A stretch of DNA of 57,179 nucleotides from Nautiliales bacterium (lineage in GTDB: Bacteria > Campylobacterota > Campylobacteria > Campylobacterales > JAADDX01): assembly GCA_030826765.1 (NCBI GenBank), contig JAUUDM010000016.1:68070-125248 (forward strand), given 5' to 3'. Position 1 is the stretch's first letter; each line of letters starts with the position of its first letter. Position numbers and translations under genes: made by a program. Shown here in pieces: positions 25,654 to 35,091 of the stretch. The notes beneath the pieces were generated by a model. That model worked only from the letters and a program-made list of their open reading frames with translations. It was not told where the DNA came from and did no database searches.

Positions 25654-27510
25654 ATGATAAACCAAGATTATAATTTTAGTAAATATAAAAATAGTATTTT
25701 AATAATTATGTTATTTATAGTTGGGCTTTTATTTACACTTTCTACAATATGGTATGTCAAAAATAAAATGGAATTATTAAAAGAAAAACAATTTCAACAA
25801 GAAAAAATTTATTTGAAACAAAAGTTAAGAAATTTACTTGAAACGAAAAGAAAAGCCGTAATGTCTATTGCAGTTGTAATGTCTAAAGATATTACAATCC
25901 AAGAGTATTTAGAGCATAAAAGAGATATAAATATTCATAAATTAATTGTAGATATATCAGATTCTTTACGTAAAAATACAGATTATAAAAATATATGGTT
26001 GCATATAATAGATAAAAATGGAGTGAGCTTAGCTAGAAGTTGGAGTAATCAAGCTGGGGATTCTATTTATAATATTAGAAAAGATATTAGAGATATCATT
26101 AAATCTCCTCATATAACAAGTAGAATGAGTGTTGGTAAATTTTCTATGACTTTGAAATCAATAGTTCCTATTTTTGATGAAAAAGGTAAGTTTATTGGGA
26201 TAGTTGAAGGAATCAGTCATTTTAATTCTATTATAAAAAAATTAAAAAAAGACGGAATTGAATCAATAGTGTTGGTAGATAAAAAGTATAACAAACAATT
26301 AACAAAAAATATTACACATACTTTTATTAATGATTATTATGTTGTTAATTTTAATCCTCCAAAAAAAATATTAAATTTAGTAAAAGATAAAGGTGTAAAG
26401 TATTTTATCAATAATAGAGAATATAAAGTGTTTGATAATTATTATACATTTACATATCCTATAAAAGATATAGATGGGGAAATTTTAGGATATTTTATTG
26501 TACTTGAAAATAAGAATAAATTAATTAATAAAGAAATAAATGAATTTATAGATAATACAATAGTTTTTTCTTTTGCTGTTTTGTTTGGTTTAATAGTTAT
26601 TTTTATAATATTTTATAAAAGTAGGTTAAATATAGAAAAACAAAAAGAATATTTTAAAAAGATATTTGATTCTACTAAAGATATAATAGTTGTTACAGAT
26701 TTGAATAGAATTATTGATGTAAACAGAGCATTTTTAGAATTTTTTAATATTAAAGAATTGGATGAATTTAATAAAATAAATAAGTGTATATGTGATTTCT
26801 TTGAAGAAGAGGAAGGTTATGTAAGTAAAGAAGTTGAATCTCAAAATTGTATAGAATATATATTTAATCATAGTGATATTGAGCATAAAGTAAAAATAAA
26901 GCAAAATGATAAAATATATTATTTTAGTGTTAAAATACAAAAATTAATAGAAAATGAAGATGGTAACCTTTATGTAGTAGTGTTTTCTGATATAACACAA
27001 ATAGAAATTTCAAGAAAAGAATTAAGGCGACTATCTATAACTGATGCTTTAACAAATATTGGAAATAGAGAGTTTTTTAATGAAAATATTGAAAAAGAGA
27101 TAAATAGAGCCAAAAGATATAAAACTCCTCTTTCTTTATTAATGTTTGATTTAGATTTTTTCAAAAAGGTAAATGATAATTATGGGCATGATGTGGGTGA
27201 TATTGTACTTCAAGAAGTTTCAAAAGCAGTTAAAAAAGTACTTAGAAATACTGATATATTTTGTAGATATGGAGGAGAAGAATTTATGATTATTATGCCA
27301 GAGACTTCTTTAAATGAAGCTATTATATTAGCTGAAAGAATAAGAAAGACAGTTGAAAATTTACAAATACCTCCAGTAAAACAAATAACAATTAGTATTG
27401 GTGTAACTGAGTTAAAAGAAGATGACACTATTGAAACTTTTATAAAAAGAGTTGATGATTCACTTTATCAATCAAAAGAGAATGGAAGAAATCAAGTAAC
27501 TTCTTTATAA
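25654..27510 (+). CDS. Diguanylate cyclase with dCache sensor and PAS domain
   Basis: A 618-residue membrane protein: helix at about 14-35, a periplasmic double-Cache sensor (about 40-295; IVPIFDEKGKFIGIVEGI, YTFTYPIKDIDGEILGY), a second helix (about 300-325), a PAS domain (about 335-445) and GGDEF (about 455-618). The active motif is GGEEF at 540-544, and the feedback I-site RNTD precedes it by five residues, so it should make c-di-GMP and be product-inhibited. The sensor is clearly related to that of the chemoreceptor at 47463-49415. It abuts the convergent miaA end with no gap. Confidence 0.92.
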   Translation: MINQDYNFSKYKNSILIIMLFIVGLLFTLSTIWYVKNKMELLKEKQFQQEKIYLKQKLRNLLETKRKAVMSIAVVMSKDITIQEYLEHKRDINIHKLIVDISDSLRKNTDYKNIWLHIIDKNGVSLARSWSNQAGDSIYNIRKDIRDIIKSPHITSRMSVGKFSMTLKSIVPIFDEKGKFIGIVEGISHFNSIIKKLKKDGIESIVLVDKKYNKQLTKNITHTFINDYYVVNFNPPKKILNLVKDKGVKYFINNREYKVFDNYYTFTYPIKDIDGEILGYFIVLENKNKLINKEINEFIDNTIVFSFAVLFGLIVIFIIFYKSRLNIEKQKEYFKKIFDSTKDIIVVTDLNRIIDVNRAFLEFFNIKELDEFNKINKCICDFFEEEEGYVSKEVESQNCIEYIFNHSDIEHKVKIKQNDKIYYFSVKIQKLIENEDGNLYVVVFSDITQIEISRKELRRLSITDALTNIGNREFFNENIEKEINRAKRYKTPLSLLMFDLDFFKKVNDNYGHDVGDIVLQEVSKAVKKVLRNTDIFCRYGGEEFMIIMPETSLNEAIILAERIRKTVENLQIPPVKQITISIGVTELKEDDTIETFIKRVDDSLYQSKENGRNQVTSL

Positions 27511-28359
27511 TTATTTTTGTAATAATTTTTCTCTTAGCTTTTCAAGAGGCAAAGATATTTTATTCTCAAATTGCGTTTTATTGAATGTTTGCTGTCTTTT
27601 GGCAAGTCTGGCTGTGTTTGTGATGATTTTTTCTTTTAGAGTATCTCTGTTATAAACTCCATTGAAATAATCCAGTACCTCTTTTATACCAATAGCTTTA
27701 AGTGCTGGTAATGTTCTATTACGATATTTACTTTCTAAATATGCTACTTCATCAATTAGTCCCATTTCAAACATTTTAGCTGTTCTTAATTTTATTCTTT
27801 CTCTTAAAACAGTTCTATCAACAGCAATTTCATAAATATCACAATTTTCAATAATTGGCTTTGGAGGATTTTGTTTGAAATAGAGTGATGGAATAGTATT
27901 TGTAGATAAATAAATCTCTATAGCTTTGCTTACTCTGTAACTATCTTGTGGTTTTATTTTTGAGGCATATTCTTTATCAATTTTATTTAAAAATTCCCAA
28001 TTATATTTGAGAGCTTCTTTTTTTATTTCTTCGCTAATTTTAGGCATTTGAGAAATTCCAGTTAGCATTGCTTTTAGATAAAAGCTTGTCCCACCAACTA
28101 TTATGATCTTTTTATCTTTTATTTTTTGATAAATTTCTATAAATTTCATTACATCAAATTTTTCATTTGGAAAAATCTCATTTACTCCATAATGTTTTAC
28201 TTTTTGAAGCTCATTTTGGCTTGGTTTTGCACTTGCTATGTCTATTTCTTTGTAGATTGAAAGTGAATCAAGTGATAAAATCTCATATCCATACTTTAAA
28301 GCAAAATCTATAGCTAAATCACTTTTTCCACTTGCCGTAGGACCGATTAAAGCTATCAA
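27511..28359 (-). CDS. miaA: tRNA dimethylallyltransferase
   Basis: A 282-residue MiaA, which isopentenylates A37 of tRNAs reading UNN codons. It has the P-loop IGPTASGKSDLA at the N-terminus, SLDSLSIYKEIDIASAKP, IIVGGTSFYLKAMLTG, the Arg-rich RVSKAIEIY and the C-terminal NTARLAKRQQTF. It overlaps the rsmE stop by 4 nt, so the two RNA-modification genes form an operon. Confidence 0.95.
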   Translation of the reverse strand: MIALIGPTASGKSDLAIDFALKYGYEILSLDSLSIYKEIDIASAKPSQNELQKVKHYGVNEIFPNEKFDVMKFIEIYQKIKDKKIIIVGGTSFYLKAMLTGISQMPKISEEIKKEALKYNWEFLNKIDKEYASKIKPQDSYRVSKAIEIYLSTNTIPSLYFKQNPPKPIIENCDIYEIAVDRTVLRERIKLRTAKMFEMGLIDEVAYLESKYRNRTLPALKAIGIKEVLDYFNGVYNRDTLKEKIITNTARLAKRQQTFNKTQFENKISLPLEKLREKLLQK

Positions 28360-29003
28360 AGTAGAACCTTAGATGCAACTGCTACCACTGCACTTTCACT
28401 TCTTAAAATTAAATCAGTATCAAAAGAGTATCTATTTTTAAATAATTCTCTTTCTCTTTGGCTAAATCCACCTTCACATCCAACAACTGCTGTTTCGAAA
28501 TATTCACTTATTTTTTCACCACCAAAATCTAAAACTTTTGCTTCTGGATTTTCTTCTAAAAACTTATCTAAACTTTCACAAAAATCAACTTCCATCATTT
28601 CAACTCTTCCACATTGTTGATTTGAATTTGTCAAAATTTTTTTAATTCTATCAAGTTTTATTTTGAAATTTCTTTGACTTCGATCACATTCTATAAAAGT
28701 GATTTTTGTAACTCCAATTTCATTTAAAGTTGGCAAAACTTTTTCGATGTTTTTGGTATCAATTTTGCACCAACCTAAATGAAAAGGTTTTAATTTTTGT
28801 TCGATTTTAGACTCATCTATTTTAATTAAATTTGCTTCTTTTTTTGAAATATCTTTGATTTTATATCTGTAAATAACTCCATTAAAATTTGTAATATTTA
28901 CTTCATCACTAGTTTTTAATCTTCTAACTTTAAAAAGATATTTATAATTATCTCCTGTGATTATCATGCTATTTTGAGGGTTCTCTTCATAAATGAATTG
29001 CAT
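28356..29003 (-). CDS. rsmE: 16S rRNA m3U1498 methyltransferase
   Basis: A 215-residue RsmE of the SPOUT (knotted) methyltransferase superfamily. N-terminal PUA-like domain (about 1-70) and C-terminal knot with VGCEGGFSQRERELF and LILRSESAVVAVASKVL. It methylates U1498 of 16S rRNA. A TTG lies one codon earlier, but the ATG at 29003 has the better spacing (6 nt) to AAAAAAGG. It is divergent from the AAA ATPase. Confidence 0.93.
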   Translation of the reverse strand: MQFIYEENPQNSMIITGDNYKYLFKVRRLKTSDEVNITNFNGVIYRYKIKDISKKEANLIKIDESKIEQKLKPFHLGWCKIDTKNIEKVLPTLNEIGVTKITFIECDRSQRNFKIKLDRIKKILTNSNQQCGRVEMMEVDFCESLDKFLEENPEAKVLDFGGEKISEYFETAVVGCEGGFSQRERELFKNRYSFDTDLILRSESAVVAVASKVLL

Positions 29004-29018
29004 CAAAAACCTTTTTTG

Positions 29019-29031
29019 TATAATTATAGCA
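29019..29031. promoter_or_regulatory. Overlapping divergent -10 elements for rsmE and the AAA ATPase
   Basis: Plus strand TATAAT at 29019-29024 and minus strand TGC-TATAAT (hexamer 29023-29028) share two bases. RNA polymerase could probably occupy only one at a time. Starts follow at 29065 (rightward) and 29003 (leftward). Confidence 0.5.
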
Positions 29032-29064
29032 AATTTGATAAAATTGCACGAAAAAAGGAAGCCA

Positions 29065-30786
29065 TTGGAATATATATTAGACTTTTTACAAAATGATATA
29101 GAAAAAACAAAAATCTATACTCACTTAAAATGTACAAAAGAAGAAGCCGAAATTTTAAAATATATGTTAAAAGCCTATATTTCAGGTATTGAAGATAATT
29201 ATGTTTATCAAATATTAAATGATTTTTATAAATCTGAGGAATTAGAATCACTTAAAAAAATAGAAATTATTCAAAGTCTTTTAAATAAAGGTTGGCTGAT
29301 TTTATCAAATCTTAGAAACTCAAATTTAACTTTAGTTGAACTTTTTAATTCTACTGTTTCATTATCTATTACATTTTTAAAACTGCTTGAAAATGGAAAT
29401 TTAGAACTAATTGTTCCAGAAGATAAACCATATCTTGATCATTTAGAGTATTTACAAGATGAATTTCTAAGAGTAGATTTGTATCATCAGTTAGGAACAT
29501 ACAGAAAAGATTATAATGAAAACTCTCTAAATATAAAAAGAATCCAAGCTAAGCTTAAACTGATTGAAGATTCTATTGCTAAAAGAATAGTTTTGAGTGA
29601 AATAGATTTACCTGTTGTTGACTTTATGGAAGAAAAAAAGTTAGATGAAAAAGAGAGATTGATATTTTTAACTTTGCTAAAAGAAGAAGTAACTGGGATT
29701 GATGAAGGTTTAAGAGAGATGAATAATCTTCTAAACATCATAAGTAGTGATGAGATAGAAAGAATTAAAAACAGACACTATTTTGAAGAAAATTCTAAAC
29801 TTATTAGTGAAGGGATTATTGATTATGATGAGCTTTTTTCTGCTTTTGGTGGGTTTAATAAACTTTTTTTTATAAGTGATGAATTATTACAACAATTTTT
29901 ACATCCAGACCATCATAAAAAGCCAAAAAATCATAAAATTAAATTTTCATCTTTGGTTCAAGAACAAAAAATATTTGAATTAATTGAATCAAAAACTACT
30001 ATTGATGATGTGGTGTTAAATGAAAGTACGAGAAAAACTTTACAAGTAATTTTAAAACAGATGGATAAAAAAGTACAAAATTTACTAAAAACTTGGGGTA
30101 TAAAAACAGGTAAAAAAATAGAAGCTAAAATTATGTTTTATGGATATCCAGGAACTGGTAAAACAATGACAGCAGTAAGTTTAGCTAAAACATTAAAAAG
30201 ACCGCTTTTGAGTTTGGATTGTAGTAAAATTTTATCAATGTATGTAGGGGAGAGTGAAAAAAATGTAAGAAAGATTTTTGATGAATTTAAAGAAATAGCA
30301 GCCAAAAGCAAAACTGAACCTATTTTACTTCTAAATGAAGCAGACCAATTTTTAAGCAGTAGAACTACAAATGCAACTTCAAGTGCTGATAAAATGCATA
30401 ATCAAATGCAAAATATATTTCTTGAACAAATTGAAAGCTTTGATGGAATTTTAATAGCGACTACTAATTTACTTGAAAATATTGACAGTGCTTTTTCAAG
30501 AAGATTTAATTATAAAGTAGAGTTTAAAAAACCTGATTTTAAACAAAGAGTTGAGTTGTGGAAGAAAATGCTTCCTAAAAATGCAGAGTATGAAGAAGGA
30601 TTTGACACGGAAAAACTGGCTAAATATAATTTAACTGGTGGGCAGATAAATATAATAATCAAAAATACATCTTATAAAGTTGCAGTTAAAGAAAATCCTA
30701 TTTTTACAATGAATGATTTTATTGAAGAGATAAAAAGAGAATTAAATTCTACTTTTGATAATGAAAAAGAGATAGGATTTATGTAA
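29065..30786 (+). CDS. AAA family ATPase
   Basis: A 573-residue protein if it starts at TTG 29065, which has AAGGA five to seven nt upstream; an upstream in-frame ATG at 28993 lies inside rsmE, ahead of the -10 element, and is not credible. The N-terminal 330 residues are helical and not recognised. The C-terminal AAA module (about 345-560) has Walker A GYPGTGKTMTA, then PILLLNEADQFLSSR, where the usual Asp of Walker B is Asn, and IATTNLLENIDSAFSRRFNY with sensor and arginine-finger residues. The NEAD variant is usual in a subfamily of bacterial AAA ATPases, so activity is still expected. Function unknown; probably a protein remodelling enzyme. Monocistronic, convergent to dctM after 3 nt. 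Confidence 0.85.
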   Translation: MEYILDFLQNDIEKTKIYTHLKCTKEEAEILKYMLKAYISGIEDNYVYQILNDFYKSEELESLKKIEIIQSLLNKGWLILSNLRNSNLTLVELFNSTVSLSITFLKLLENGNLELIVPEDKPYLDHLEYLQDEFLRVDLYHQLGTYRKDYNENSLNIKRIQAKLKLIEDSIAKRIVLSEIDLPVVDFMEEKKLDEKERLIFLTLLKEEVTGIDEGLREMNNLLNIISSDEIERIKNRHYFEENSKLISEGIIDYDELFSAFGGFNKLFFISDELLQQFLHPDHHKKPKNHKIKFSSLVQEQKIFELIESKTTIDDVVLNESTRKTLQVILKQMDKKVQNLLKTWGIKTGKKIEAKIMFYGYPGTGKTMTAVSLAKTLKRPLLSLDCSKILSMYVGESEKNVRKIFDEFKEIAAKSKTEPILLLNEADQFLSSRTTNATSSADKMHNQMQNIFLEQIESFDGILIATTNLLENIDSAFSRRFNYKVEFKKPDFKQRVELWKKMLPKNAEYEEGFDTEKLAKYNLTGGQINIIIKNTSYKVAVKENPIFTMNDFIEEIKRELNSTFDNEKEIGFM

Positions 30787-30789
30787 ATC

Positions 30790-32076
30790 CTAATTTTCCA
30801 TCATCATATTTGGTAGCCATAAAGAAATAGCTGGAATATAAGTAATCATTAAAAGTCCTACTAAAATAACCATAAACCACGGTAAGACTGCTTTTACGAC
30901 TTCTTTTATTGAAGAACCTGTAATACCACTCGCTACGAATAGATTTAGCCCTACAGGAGGAGTTAGCATACCAAGTTCCATATTTATAGTTAAAATCACA
31001 CCAAAATGAATAGGGTCAATCTCTAGAAGTTTTGCAATTGGTAAAAGTAAAGGAACCATAATCATAATAATAGAACTTGGCTCCATAAAGTTACCAGCAA
31101 TTAATAATAAAATATTAACTACTACTAAAAACATAATTTTATTAAGCCCCATATCAGTTACCATTGCTGCTAAGTCTTGAGGTATATTTTCTAATGTTAA
31201 AAAATAAGCAAAGATACTTGCATTTGCTATGATAAATAAAATCATAGCACTTGTTTTTGCACTTTCTAAAAATATATTTTTTAAATCTGTAAAATTAATA
31301 TCTTTATAAATAAAAAGTGCTATAAATAAAGCCCAAATAGCAGATACCGCAGCTGCTTCTGTAGGAGTAAAAATCCCTCCATAAATACCACCAATAATAA
31401 TAATAATTGTCATTAAAGCCCAAAAAGCTTCTTTGAATTTAGTCCATCTTTCGCTCCAGCTTGCAGGAGTTGTTCTCTTAAATCCAAGTCTTTTAGCTCC
31501 TATGTAAGTTACACCTATAAGCATCGCACCGATTAAAAGTCCAGGAATAATCCCAGCTATAAAAAGTTTACCAATACTAACTTCTGCAGTAACTCCATAA
31601 ATAATCATTACAATACTTGGTGGAATAAGTATTCCTAAACTACCAGCTGTTGTGATAGTTCCTAAAGCATATTTTTTAGGATATCCAGCACTTGTGATTG
31701 CCCCAAACATAATAGAACCAATAGCTACAACCGTTGCAGGAGAGCTTCCACTAACTGCAGCAAATACAATACTTGCTAAAATTGCTGAAATAGGTAAACC
31801 TCCAGGTAAATGCCCTACAAAAGCTTTTGCAAATTCTACTATTCTTTTAGCACTACTTCCTTTACTAAGTAAGTTTCCGGCTAAAATAAACATAGGAATT
31901 GCCATCAAAGCATAATTATCAATCTTTGAAAATACGGCACTTGTAAGGTCAATTAATGAGTCATTTCCTTCATATATATAAGAAGTAATAAACGTAGATG
32001 CTCCAAGTGCTACTGATACAGGAACACTTAAAAACATAAAAAGAAAAAATATTCCAAATAAAACAGCAGCTATCAT
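30790..32076 (-). CDS. dctM: TRAP transporter large permease DctM
   Basis: A 428-residue membrane protein with about 12-14 helices of the DctM (ion transporter) family. Family blocks seen are SVPVSVALGAS, NLLSKGSSAKRIVEFA, SGSSPATVVAIGSIMF, LGILIPPSIVMIIYG and GMLTPPVGLNLFVASGI. It is the secondary-transport subunit of a sodium-driven TRAP transporter. It overlaps dctQ by 4 nt. Confidence 0.95.
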   Translation of the reverse strand: MIAAVLFGIFFLFMFLSVPVSVALGASTFITSYIYEGNDSLIDLTSAVFSKIDNYALMAIPMFILAGNLLSKGSSAKRIVEFAKAFVGHLPGGLPISAILASIVFAAVSGSSPATVVAIGSIMFGAITSAGYPKKYALGTITTAGSLGILIPPSIVMIIYGVTAEVSIGKLFIAGIIPGLLIGAMLIGVTYIGAKRLGFKRTTPASWSERWTKFKEAFWALMTIIIIIGGIYGGIFTPTEAAAVSAIWALFIALFIYKDINFTDLKNIFLESAKTSAMILFIIANASIFAYFLTLENIPQDLAAMVTDMGLNKIMFLVVVNILLLIAGNFMEPSSIIMIMVPLLLPIAKLLEIDPIHFGVILTINMELGMLTPPVGLNLFVASGITGSSIKEVVKAVLPWFMVILVGLLMITYIPAISLWLPNMMMEN

Positions 32077-32639
32077 TTTTTACCACTCATATTTAATTCA
32101 ACTTCTTCAATAATTATATCACTTTCAGTTTTTCTTACTATTTCATTAGCAGGAGTTTTTGTCATTTCTATAAATTTTTCAAATACTCTATAAGATGCAG
32201 AGATAAAAGCAATAGGAATTACAATATATGGTATCCAAATAGGAATATTTAAATCAACACTAATCTCACCACTCGCCTTTATACCTAAATCTGGGTCAAA
32301 TATAAATAAATATCCATAATAAGCTACAGCTAACAGATATAAAAAAGTAATAAATGTAGCAAATAAAGATGTAAATTTAGCTACTTTTGAAGGTAAAATA
32401 TCAAGGAGTAAAGTAACTTTTATATGACACTCTTGTCTAAAACAGTAAGCTGCACCAAAAAATGCAGACCAAATGAATAAATAGTTGGTTAATTCAAATG
32501 CCCAATCAATGCCAACATGAAAAACATATCTGGCAACTACATTGATAAAAGCAAGTGTAACACCTGCTATGATACCAAATGAGGCGATAAATTCATTGAT
32601 AAGTCCAATAAATTTATCTAAAATATCTAAAATTTTCAT
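32073..32639 (-). CDS. dctQ: TRAP transporter small permease DctQ
   Basis: A 188-residue protein with four membrane helices (about 18-40, 50-70, 90-112, 132-155), VARYVFHVGIDWAFELTNYL and the family's CHIKVTLL. It is the DctQ subunit that joins DctM. It overlaps both neighbours by 4 nt, so the three TRAP genes are one operon. The C-terminal tail is acidic. Confidence 0.93.
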   Translation of the reverse strand: MKILDILDKFIGLINEFIASFGIIAGVTLAFINVVARYVFHVGIDWAFELTNYLFIWSAFFGAAYCFRQECHIKVTLLLDILPSKVAKFTSLFATFITFLYLLAVAYYGYLFIFDPDLGIKASGEISVDLNIPIWIPYIVIPIAFISASYRVFEKFIEMTKTPANEIVRKTESDIIIEEVELNMSGKK

Positions 32640-33625
32640 TTACCTTCTTCTATAATTTTGTTGATTAAATCTTTTCCAATTGTTGAATAAAATTCTGGAT
32701 AAATTTCACTTAATTTATCTGCCCACACTTGTCTCTCAGCTGGTGTTAAGTGATAAATTTTTAATTTACCTGTTTTATTAGCATATTCTTGAATTTTAGC
32801 AAGTTGTTCGTTATTAAGAGCGTCTGCCCAAACTCTTTCTTTTGCAGTAGCTTCTTTCATAGCTTGTTTTACAACTTTTTGCATATCTGCTGGTAATTTT
32901 TTCCATGCTTTTTTACTCATTACAACCATATAACCTAAATATCCGTGATTAGTCATAGTCATATACTTTTGAACTTCATAAAATTTTTTAGTATAGATAT
33001 TTGAAATTGTATTTTCTTGACCATCAACTACACCTTGTTGAAGTGCTGAATAAACTTCACTAAATGGAAGTGGTTGTGGAATTGCACCAATTGCTCTAAA
33101 TTGAGCCATTAAAACTTTGGAATTCATTACTCTAAATTTCAATCCTTTTGCATCGCTTGGTTTGATAAGAGGTCTTACATTATCACTCATTTGTTTGAAT
33201 CCATTATCCCAATAAGCAAGTGCTACATATCCTTTTTTTGTAACCATATTTAAAAGTTTTTGACCAACTTCTCCATCTAAAACTCTATGTAAATGATTTT
33301 CATCTTTAAAAATAAATGGTAAACTAAATACTCCAAGTTGTGGAACAAGACCTGTGAATTTTGAAAAAGTGGGTGCAGCCATTTGAATTGAGTTAAATTT
33401 CATTTTTCTAAGAACTGCTTTATCTTTACCTAATACAGCATTTGGATAAACTTTTACTTCTATTTTACCTCCACTAAGCTCTGCTACTCTTTTTGCAAAA
33501 TAATCAGCTGCTTTCCCTTTTGGTGTATTTGGTGATACAACATGTGAAAATTTAAGTGTGTACTCAGCAGCAAATGACATTGTTGCAAGTAGTGAAGCAC
33601 ACAACAATCCTCTAAATAGTTTCAT
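32636..33625 (-). CDS. dctP: TRAP transporter solute-binding protein DctP
   Basis: A 329-residue periplasmic binding protein with a signal peptide (about 1-19, cut after SFA). It shows the DctP family features: LKFSHVVSPNTPKGKAADYF, FSLPFIFKD, LKFRVMNSKV with the arginine that salt-bridges carboxylates, and VDGQENTISNIYTKKFYEVQ. C4-dicarboxylates are the likeliest ligands, but related organic acids are possible. First gene of the dctPQM operon. Confidence 0.93.
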   Translation of the reverse strand: MKLFRGLLCASLLATMSFAAEYTLKFSHVVSPNTPKGKAADYFAKRVAELSGGKIEVKVYPNAVLGKDKAVLRKMKFNSIQMAAPTFSKFTGLVPQLGVFSLPFIFKDENHLHRVLDGEVGQKLLNMVTKKGYVALAYWDNGFKQMSDNVRPLIKPSDAKGLKFRVMNSKVLMAQFRAIGAIPQPLPFSEVYSALQQGVVDGQENTISNIYTKKFYEVQKYMTMTNHGYLGYMVVMSKKAWKKLPADMQKVVKQAMKEATAKERVWADALNNEQLAKIQEYANKTGKLKIYHLTPAERQVWADKLSEIYPEFYSTIGKDLINKIIEEGK

Positions 33626-33644
33626 AAAAACTCCTTTTTTATAA

Positions 33645-33653
33645 ATTATATCA
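33645..33653 (-). promoter_or_regulatory. Extended -10 promoter for dctPQM
   Basis: On the minus strand TGA-TATAAT (hexamer 33645-33650) lies about 20 nt upstream of the dctP ATG, followed by AAAAAAGGAG as Shine-Dalgarno. It shows that dctPQM can be expressed apart from the nuo operon that precedes it. Confidence 0.6.
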
Positions 33654-33698
33654 CATAAGAATAAAAAGGAAAGTATAATTAAAAGATAGAAATAAAAA

Positions 33699-33717
33699 AA
33701 GTTACGAATTGTAACTT
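33699..33717. promoter_or_regulatory. Inverted repeat between nuoN and dctP: operator or terminator
   Basis: AAGTTAC-GAATT-GTAACTT, a perfect 7-5-7 inverted repeat. On the minus strand it is followed by a run of T's, so it could terminate the nuo operon. Its core (33701-33715) also matches 13 of 15 positions of an element in the nuoA promoter (43231-43245), and it lies about 70 nt upstream of the dctP start of transcription, so it may instead be a regulator site. The sequence alone cannot decide. Confidence 0.5.
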
Positions 33718-33756
33718 AAAAAATATTTTAGAAATACCCAAAAAGGGAAAGAAGGA

Positions 33757-35091
33757 TTATAATCCTAAAGTAGTACTAAATACAGGAGCTGCAAAGATAC
33801 CAAAGTAAATTGTTCCAGCAAGTAGGATTAATTGACCTACCAATGAACCTGGTGTCATTGTGATTTTTGCATGTGTTCCAGCTACCGGTTCATCAAAATA
33901 GATATGTTTGATAACCCAAAGATAATATCCAAGTGATAATGCAGAGTTAAGAGCGGCAATTAAAATAAGTGGCCATAATCCTGCATCTACCCCAGCATAA
34001 AAAGCAACTGCTTTTGAGATAAATCCAGCTAAAAGTGGAATACCAGCAAGAGATAATAGTTGAATTGTAAAGAAAAGTGCATGTAAAGGAGATTTTTTAT
34101 AAAGTCCTTTAATATCTTCTAATGTTTTGATATGAGCTTCTCTTCTTAAATCATTTAAAATTAAAAATACACTTGTTTGCATAAATACATAAGCAATTCC
34201 AAGATAAATCAATCCTGTATAACTATACATACTTGCTACTGCTGCAAATGGAAGTAACATATATCCAGCATGTGCAATTGATGAAAATGATAAAATTTTA
34301 GCAATCTTTTTTTGGAAAAGTGCCATAAAGTTACCAAGTGTCATTGTAATAATTGCAAAAAATCCAAATAACCAAACAGTTGTAGTTGGATAAGCTGCCA
34401 TAAATAAATAAAATGCCTTAAATGTAGCTACAGCAATTACAACTTTGATTGTAGCTGAAAGAATAGCCGCTGCTGCGTGATTAACTTGTGCATAAGTATC
34501 AGCTGCCCATCCGTGCATTGGAACTACTGTCATTTTATAAAAAATACCTGCAAGCATAATTCCAAAAGCAACTAATGCAAAATTTCCATGTACACTAATT
34601 TCTGAATAATTAAAAGTCGGTGTAATCATAGAAAACATAGCAAACCCAAGTAAAATAAATCCACTTGCAGTTGCACCTGCTATAAACATTTTAATAGCAC
34701 CTTCCGCATTTAATTTACTTCTAATATTTGCTGCTAATACATAAGAAATAATAGCAATTACTTCAAATAAAACGATATACATTAAAAAGTTATTTGTTTC
34801 TAAAATTGCTAAACTAGCTGCTCCTACAAAAAGTGTTTGAGGAATTAAAGGTCTTTCAAATCCACTAAAAGTCATCATTGTAGCTGCTAATACAATTAAC
34901 ACTACTATTTCCATAAGTTGAGTGTCAGGTGTTAAAACAAAATATGGTAAATCAATTCCATTGCCCATATATACATTAAAAGCAGCTGCTGCGAATGCTG
35001 CTGCAGCAATGTATTTGGCAATAATCATATGTCCTTTAAAAAATAAAGGAACAAGAAGTCCCGCTCCTATTAAAATAATTAAACTACCCAT
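33757..35091 (-). CDS. nuoN: NADH-quinone oxidoreductase subunit N
   Basis: A 444-residue antiporter-like membrane subunit of complex I with about 12-14 helices. Conserved parts: LFEVIAIISYVLAA (Glu in helix 5), KMFIAGATASGFILLG, VPMHGWAADTYAQVNHAAAAILSATIKV and SSIAHAGYMLLP. It helps pump protons. Last gene of the nuo operon; its ATG overlaps the nuoM stop, with GGAGG upstream. Confidence 0.95.
   Translation of the reverse strand: MGSLIILIGAGLLVPLFFKGHMIIAKYIAAAAFAAAAFNVYMGNGIDLPYFVLTPDTQLMEIVVLIVLAATMMTFSGFERPLIPQTLFVGAASLAILETNNFLMYIVLFEVIAIISYVLAANIRSKLNAEGAIKMFIAGATASGFILLGFAMFSMITPTFNYSEISVHGNFALVAFGIMLAGIFYKMTVVPMHGWAADTYAQVNHAAAAILSATIKVVIAVATFKAFYLFMAAYPTTTVWLFGFFAIITMTLGNFMALFQKKIAKILSFSSIAHAGYMLLPFAAVASMYSYTGLIYLGIAYVFMQTSVFLILNDLRREAHIKTLEDIKGLYKKSPLHALFFTIQLLSLAGIPLLAGFISKAVAFYAGVDAGLWPLILIAALNSALSLGYYLWVIKHIYFDEPVAGTHAKITMTPGSLVGQLILLAGTIYFGIFAAPVFSTTLGL

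Noticed and set aside
28993..29064. N-terminal extension of the AAA ATPase from ATG 28993
   Set aside because: It lies inside the rsmE start and upstream of the predicted -10, and has no Shine-Dalgarno; TTG 29065 has one.
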